Assembly (NCBI GenBank): GCA_902783735.1 | Contig: CACZSE010000300.1 | Location: 1-8,384 of the forward strand | Source of the DNA: an uncultured Lachnospiraceae bacterium | GTDB lineage: Bacteria > Bacillota > Clostridia > Lachnospirales > Lachnospiraceae | Direction of reading: 5' to 3' | Length of the DNA stretch: 8,384 nucleotides | Shown: piece by piece, positions 6,842-8,384 of the stretch | Numbering within the stretch: position 1 is the stretch's first letter | Layout of the letters: each line of letters begins with the position of its first letter | The notes under the pieces: model-generated | Seen by the model: the letters and a program-made list of their open reading frames with translations, nothing else | What the model was told of the DNA's origin: nothing | Databases searched by the model: none | Position numbers and translations under genes: made by a program

Positions 6842-6871
6842 TTGAGAGTTTCAAGGCTTTTATGATATAAT
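6842..6871 (+). promoter_or_regulatory. Sigma-A promoter with extended -10 for the ycxB-like/tsaE/tsaB operon
   Basis: The -35 is TTGAGA at 6842-6847, matching at 5 of 6. The -10 is a perfect TATAAT at 6866-6871, preceded by an extended -10 TG at 6863-6864. The spacer is 18 nt. Transcription should begin near 6878, leaving about 43 nt before the ATG at 6921. It lies directly after the terminator, as expected for a new transcription unit. The near-consensus match suggests steady constitutive expression. Confidence 0.85.
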
Positions 6872-6907
6872 AATTTGATTGTCTATGGCCTTTTGCCAAA
6901 ACAGACA

Positions 6908-6912
6908 GGGAG
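6908..6912 (+). promoter_or_regulatory. Ribosome binding site deciding the ycxB-like start
   Basis: GGGAG lies 8 nt before the ATG at 6921. A TTG in the same frame at 6879 would extend the protein by 14 residues, but it falls at the predicted transcription start and has no ribosome binding site. Confidence 0.75.
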
Positions 6913-6920
6913 TATACCAA

Positions 6921-7403
6921 ATGAAGTGTGAATTTGATACAAATATGAGCGTATCGGCTCTTTATGATTACAATATGCATCATGCCTATACATCGGCATC
7001 GGGTGTCATAGGGACTTTTGTGGGCATACTCATGCTCATAGGATATTCTCAGAATACGGATTATCTTGCATTGCTGGTTGCCGGGATCATTATCATACTG
7101 TACATGCCCGTTTCTTTGTATACCGGCGCAAAAAAGCAGATGCTTCTCAATCCCGCATTTAAAAAGACCATGCATTATACAATGGACGATGAAGGCGTGA
7201 CTGTCTCCGATTCCGAAAATGAGATGACTGTACCGTGGGGGGATATGTATAAAGCATATTCCACAAACCAGAGCATCATACTGGCAACAGGAAAGAATAA
7301 TGCGTGGATATTTCCGAAAAAAGATCTGGGAGAAGAAAGATATACTTTAGTAGAGATGATAAGTACACACATGCCACCCGATAAGGTAAGGATCAAGCAG
7401 TGA
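6921..7403 (+). CDS. YcxB-like membrane protein
   Basis: A 160-aa protein. After a short soluble N-terminus come two membrane segments at about 27-43 (SGVIGTFVGILMLIGY) and 48-66 (YLALLVAGIIIILYMPVSL), then a cytoplasmic C-terminal domain at about 75-150. That domain has the features of the YcxB-like family: NPAFKKTMHYTMDDEGV, a buried Trp at a strand end (VPWGDMYKAY) and a late aromatic-Pro-Lys segment (WIFPKKDLGEE). The function of the family is unknown to me. It is first in an operon with tsaE and tsaB: its stop overlaps the tsaE GTG by 4 bp. That linkage may be only positional, since no sequence feature ties it to tRNA modification. The family call rests on recalled sequence pattern and is moderately sure. 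Confidence 0.75.
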   Translation: MKCEFDTNMSVSALYDYNMHHAYTSASGVIGTFVGILMLIGYSQNTDYLALLVAGIIIILYMPVSLYTGAKKQMLLNPAFKKTMHYTMDDEGVTVSDSENEMTVPWGDMYKAYSTNQSIILATGKNNAWIFPKKDLGEERYTLVEMISTHMPPDKVRIKQ

Positions 7404-7840
7404 ACATGACGGTCGTAGAATCACACGGTGAAAAAGAAACATACAGATTAGGATATGACCTGGGCAATAGTGCAAAAAGCGGACAGGTCTTTGCTCTCAT
7501 AGGTGACCTTGGCGTGGGAAAGACCGTATTTACCCAGGGGATGGCAGCGGGACTTGGGATAACGGACTATATCTGTTCACCGACATTTACCATAGTTCAG
7601 GTATATGAAGAAGGCAGGCTGCCGTTTTATCATTTTGATGTTTACAGGATAGGCGATATCAGTGAAATGGACGAGATCGGATATGAAGAATACGTCTATT
7701 CGGACGGAGTCAGCCTGATAGAGTGGGCAGATCTCATAGAAGAGATATTGCCCGAGAATTATACAAAAGTAGAAATAGAAAAAGACCTTGAAAAAGGTTT
7801 CGATTACAGAAAGATTACTGTTACGGAAGTGCAAAAGTGA
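7400..7840 (+). CDS. tsaE: tRNA t6A biosynthesis ATPase TsaE
   Basis: A 146-aa P-loop protein of normal TsaE (YdiB/YjeE) length. Walker A is GDLGVGKT at 35-42, with the lead-in VFALIGDLG and the trailing VFTQGMAAGLGI. Next come the family-specific segments SPTFTIVQVYEEG and YHFDVYRIGDISEMDEIGYEEY, then SLIEWADLIEEILPE. In bacteria TsaE hydrolyses ATP to keep the TsaB-TsaD complex cycling as it transfers threonylcarbamoyl to A37 of ANN-decoding tRNAs. The GTG start at 7400 overlaps the preceding stop and has AAGGA (7388-7392) 7 nt upstream. The ATG at 7406 would be 13 nt away, so GTG is preferred. The 3' end overlaps tsaB by 4 bp. No key residue is missing. Confidence 0.95.
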   Translation: MNMTVVESHGEKETYRLGYDLGNSAKSGQVFALIGDLGVGKTVFTQGMAAGLGITDYICSPTFTIVQVYEEGRLPFYHFDVYRIGDISEMDEIGYEEYVYSDGVSLIEWADLIEEILPENYTKVEIEKDLEKGFDYRKITVTEVQK

Positions 7841-8384
7841 AGATATTGGGAATAGATTCCTCGGGCATGGTAGCCGGAGTGGCGCTTGTAGAGGATGGGA
7901 TCACAAAAGCTGAATATACTGTAAATGATAAAAAGACACACTCTCAGACTCTTTTACCGATGCTGGATGAGATATCATCCATGTTGGGAGATGACATGAG
8001 TGATATAGATGCTATCGCTGTTGCGGCAGGTCCAGGATCTTTTACCGGACTGAGGATAGGCTCTGCCACGGTCAAAGGGCTGGCCAATGCATGGAAAAAA
8101 CCCATCATTCCCGTTCCCACCGTAGAAGGACTGGCATACGGAATGTGGGGGAGCGACAGGATAGTATGTCCTTTGATGGATGCAAGGCGCTCACAGGTTT
8201 ATACAGGCATATATGAATTCTATGAAGATGGTGATAACTGCATCATGGAGACTGTTCTTGATCAGTGCGCTGTCCCTATAGAGCAGATCCTGGACAAGAT
8301 CAATGAACTCGACAGAAGTGTTGTCTTTTTGGGAGACGGCGTACCCGTATTTAAGGAAGTCATAGCTTCAAAATGTCATGTGCC
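7837..8384 (+). CDS. tsaB: tRNA threonylcarbamoyladenosine biosynthesis protein TsaB, 3' end cut by window
   Basis: The first 182 codons are present and the frame stays open to the window edge. The N-terminus KILGIDSSG begins the actin-like/ASKHA fold. The hallmark GPGSFTGLRIG is at 65-75, and PTVEGLAYG (94-102) and PLMDARRSQVY (112-122) match TsaB (YeaZ). TsaB is the catalytically inactive paralogue that dimerises with TsaD and recruits TsaE for t6A formation. The GTG start at 7837 overlaps the tsaE stop (GTGA), with GGAAG at 7825-7829, 7 nt upstream. Full TsaB proteins are about 230-240 aa, so some 50-60 residues lie outside. In Firmicutes rimI and/or tsaD often follow, which cannot be seen here. 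Confidence 0.94.
   Translation, partial: MKILGIDSSGMVAGVALVEDGITKAEYTVNDKKTHSQTLLPMLDEISSMLGDDMSDIDAIAVAAGPGSFTGLRIGSATVKGLANAWKKPIIPVPTVEGLAYGMWGSDRIVCPLMDARRSQVYTGIYEFYEDGDNCIMETVLDQCAVPIEQILDKINELDRSVVFLGDGVPVFKEVIASKCHV

Noticed and set aside
6879..6920. TTG start for the YcxB-like protein
   Set aside because: It coincides with the predicted transcription start and lacks a ribosome binding site. The ATG at 6921 has GGGAG at good spacing.

Overview
The window reads as a typical Firmicutes (Clostridia, probably Lachnospiraceae-like) chromosome segment. Pointers to this are moderate AT-richness, heavy use of AGA/AGG and ATA codons, strong GGAGG-type ribosome binding sites, tightly overlapping genes, and a tsaE-tsaB pair in the usual Firmicutes arrangement. 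The taxon is an inference; no rRNA or other marker is present. All genes are on the + strand.

Region 1 (1-2682) is the downstream part of a three-gene ABC efflux operon. It holds the last 19 codons of a LolD/MacB-type ATPase (1-60), a HlyD/RND-type membrane-fusion adaptor (44-1459) and a MacB-type permease (1456-2682). The ATPase tail is easy to miss because it is cut by the window edge and overlaps the adaptor start by 17 bp.

Region 2 (2683-2904) is a 222-bp intergenic region. It carries a candidate sigma-A promoter bracketed by two dyads, then a roughly 130-nt leader with a terminator-like hairpin and a G-rich fold, then a good ribosome binding site.

Region 3 (2905-6792) is a second, complete system of the same kind in a different gene order: adaptor (2905-4830, unusually long at 641 aa), ATPase (4830-5555) and permease (5539-6792). 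It ends in a strong intrinsic terminator (6802-6830). In each system the ATPase would drive conformational changes in a dimer of the four-TM permease, and the adaptor would extend the path outward across the cell wall. The substrate cannot be read from the sequence. Antimicrobial peptides, other amphipathic compounds or lipidic molecules are family-level guesses.

Region 4 (6842-8384) is an independent housekeeping operon with an excellent extended -10 promoter. It encodes a small YcxB-like membrane protein (6921-7403), TsaE (7400-7840) and TsaB (7837 to the window end, truncated). TsaE and TsaB belong to the tRNA t6A37 threonylcarbamoyl-transfer machinery. Successive genes overlap by 4 bp and use GTG starts, which implies translational coupling.

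The most unusual points are two side-by-side paralogous ABC/adaptor systems with permuted gene order, the very different sizes of their adaptors, and the structured, possibly switch-like leader in front of the second system. No mobile element, CRISPR array, tRNA or rRNA was seen.
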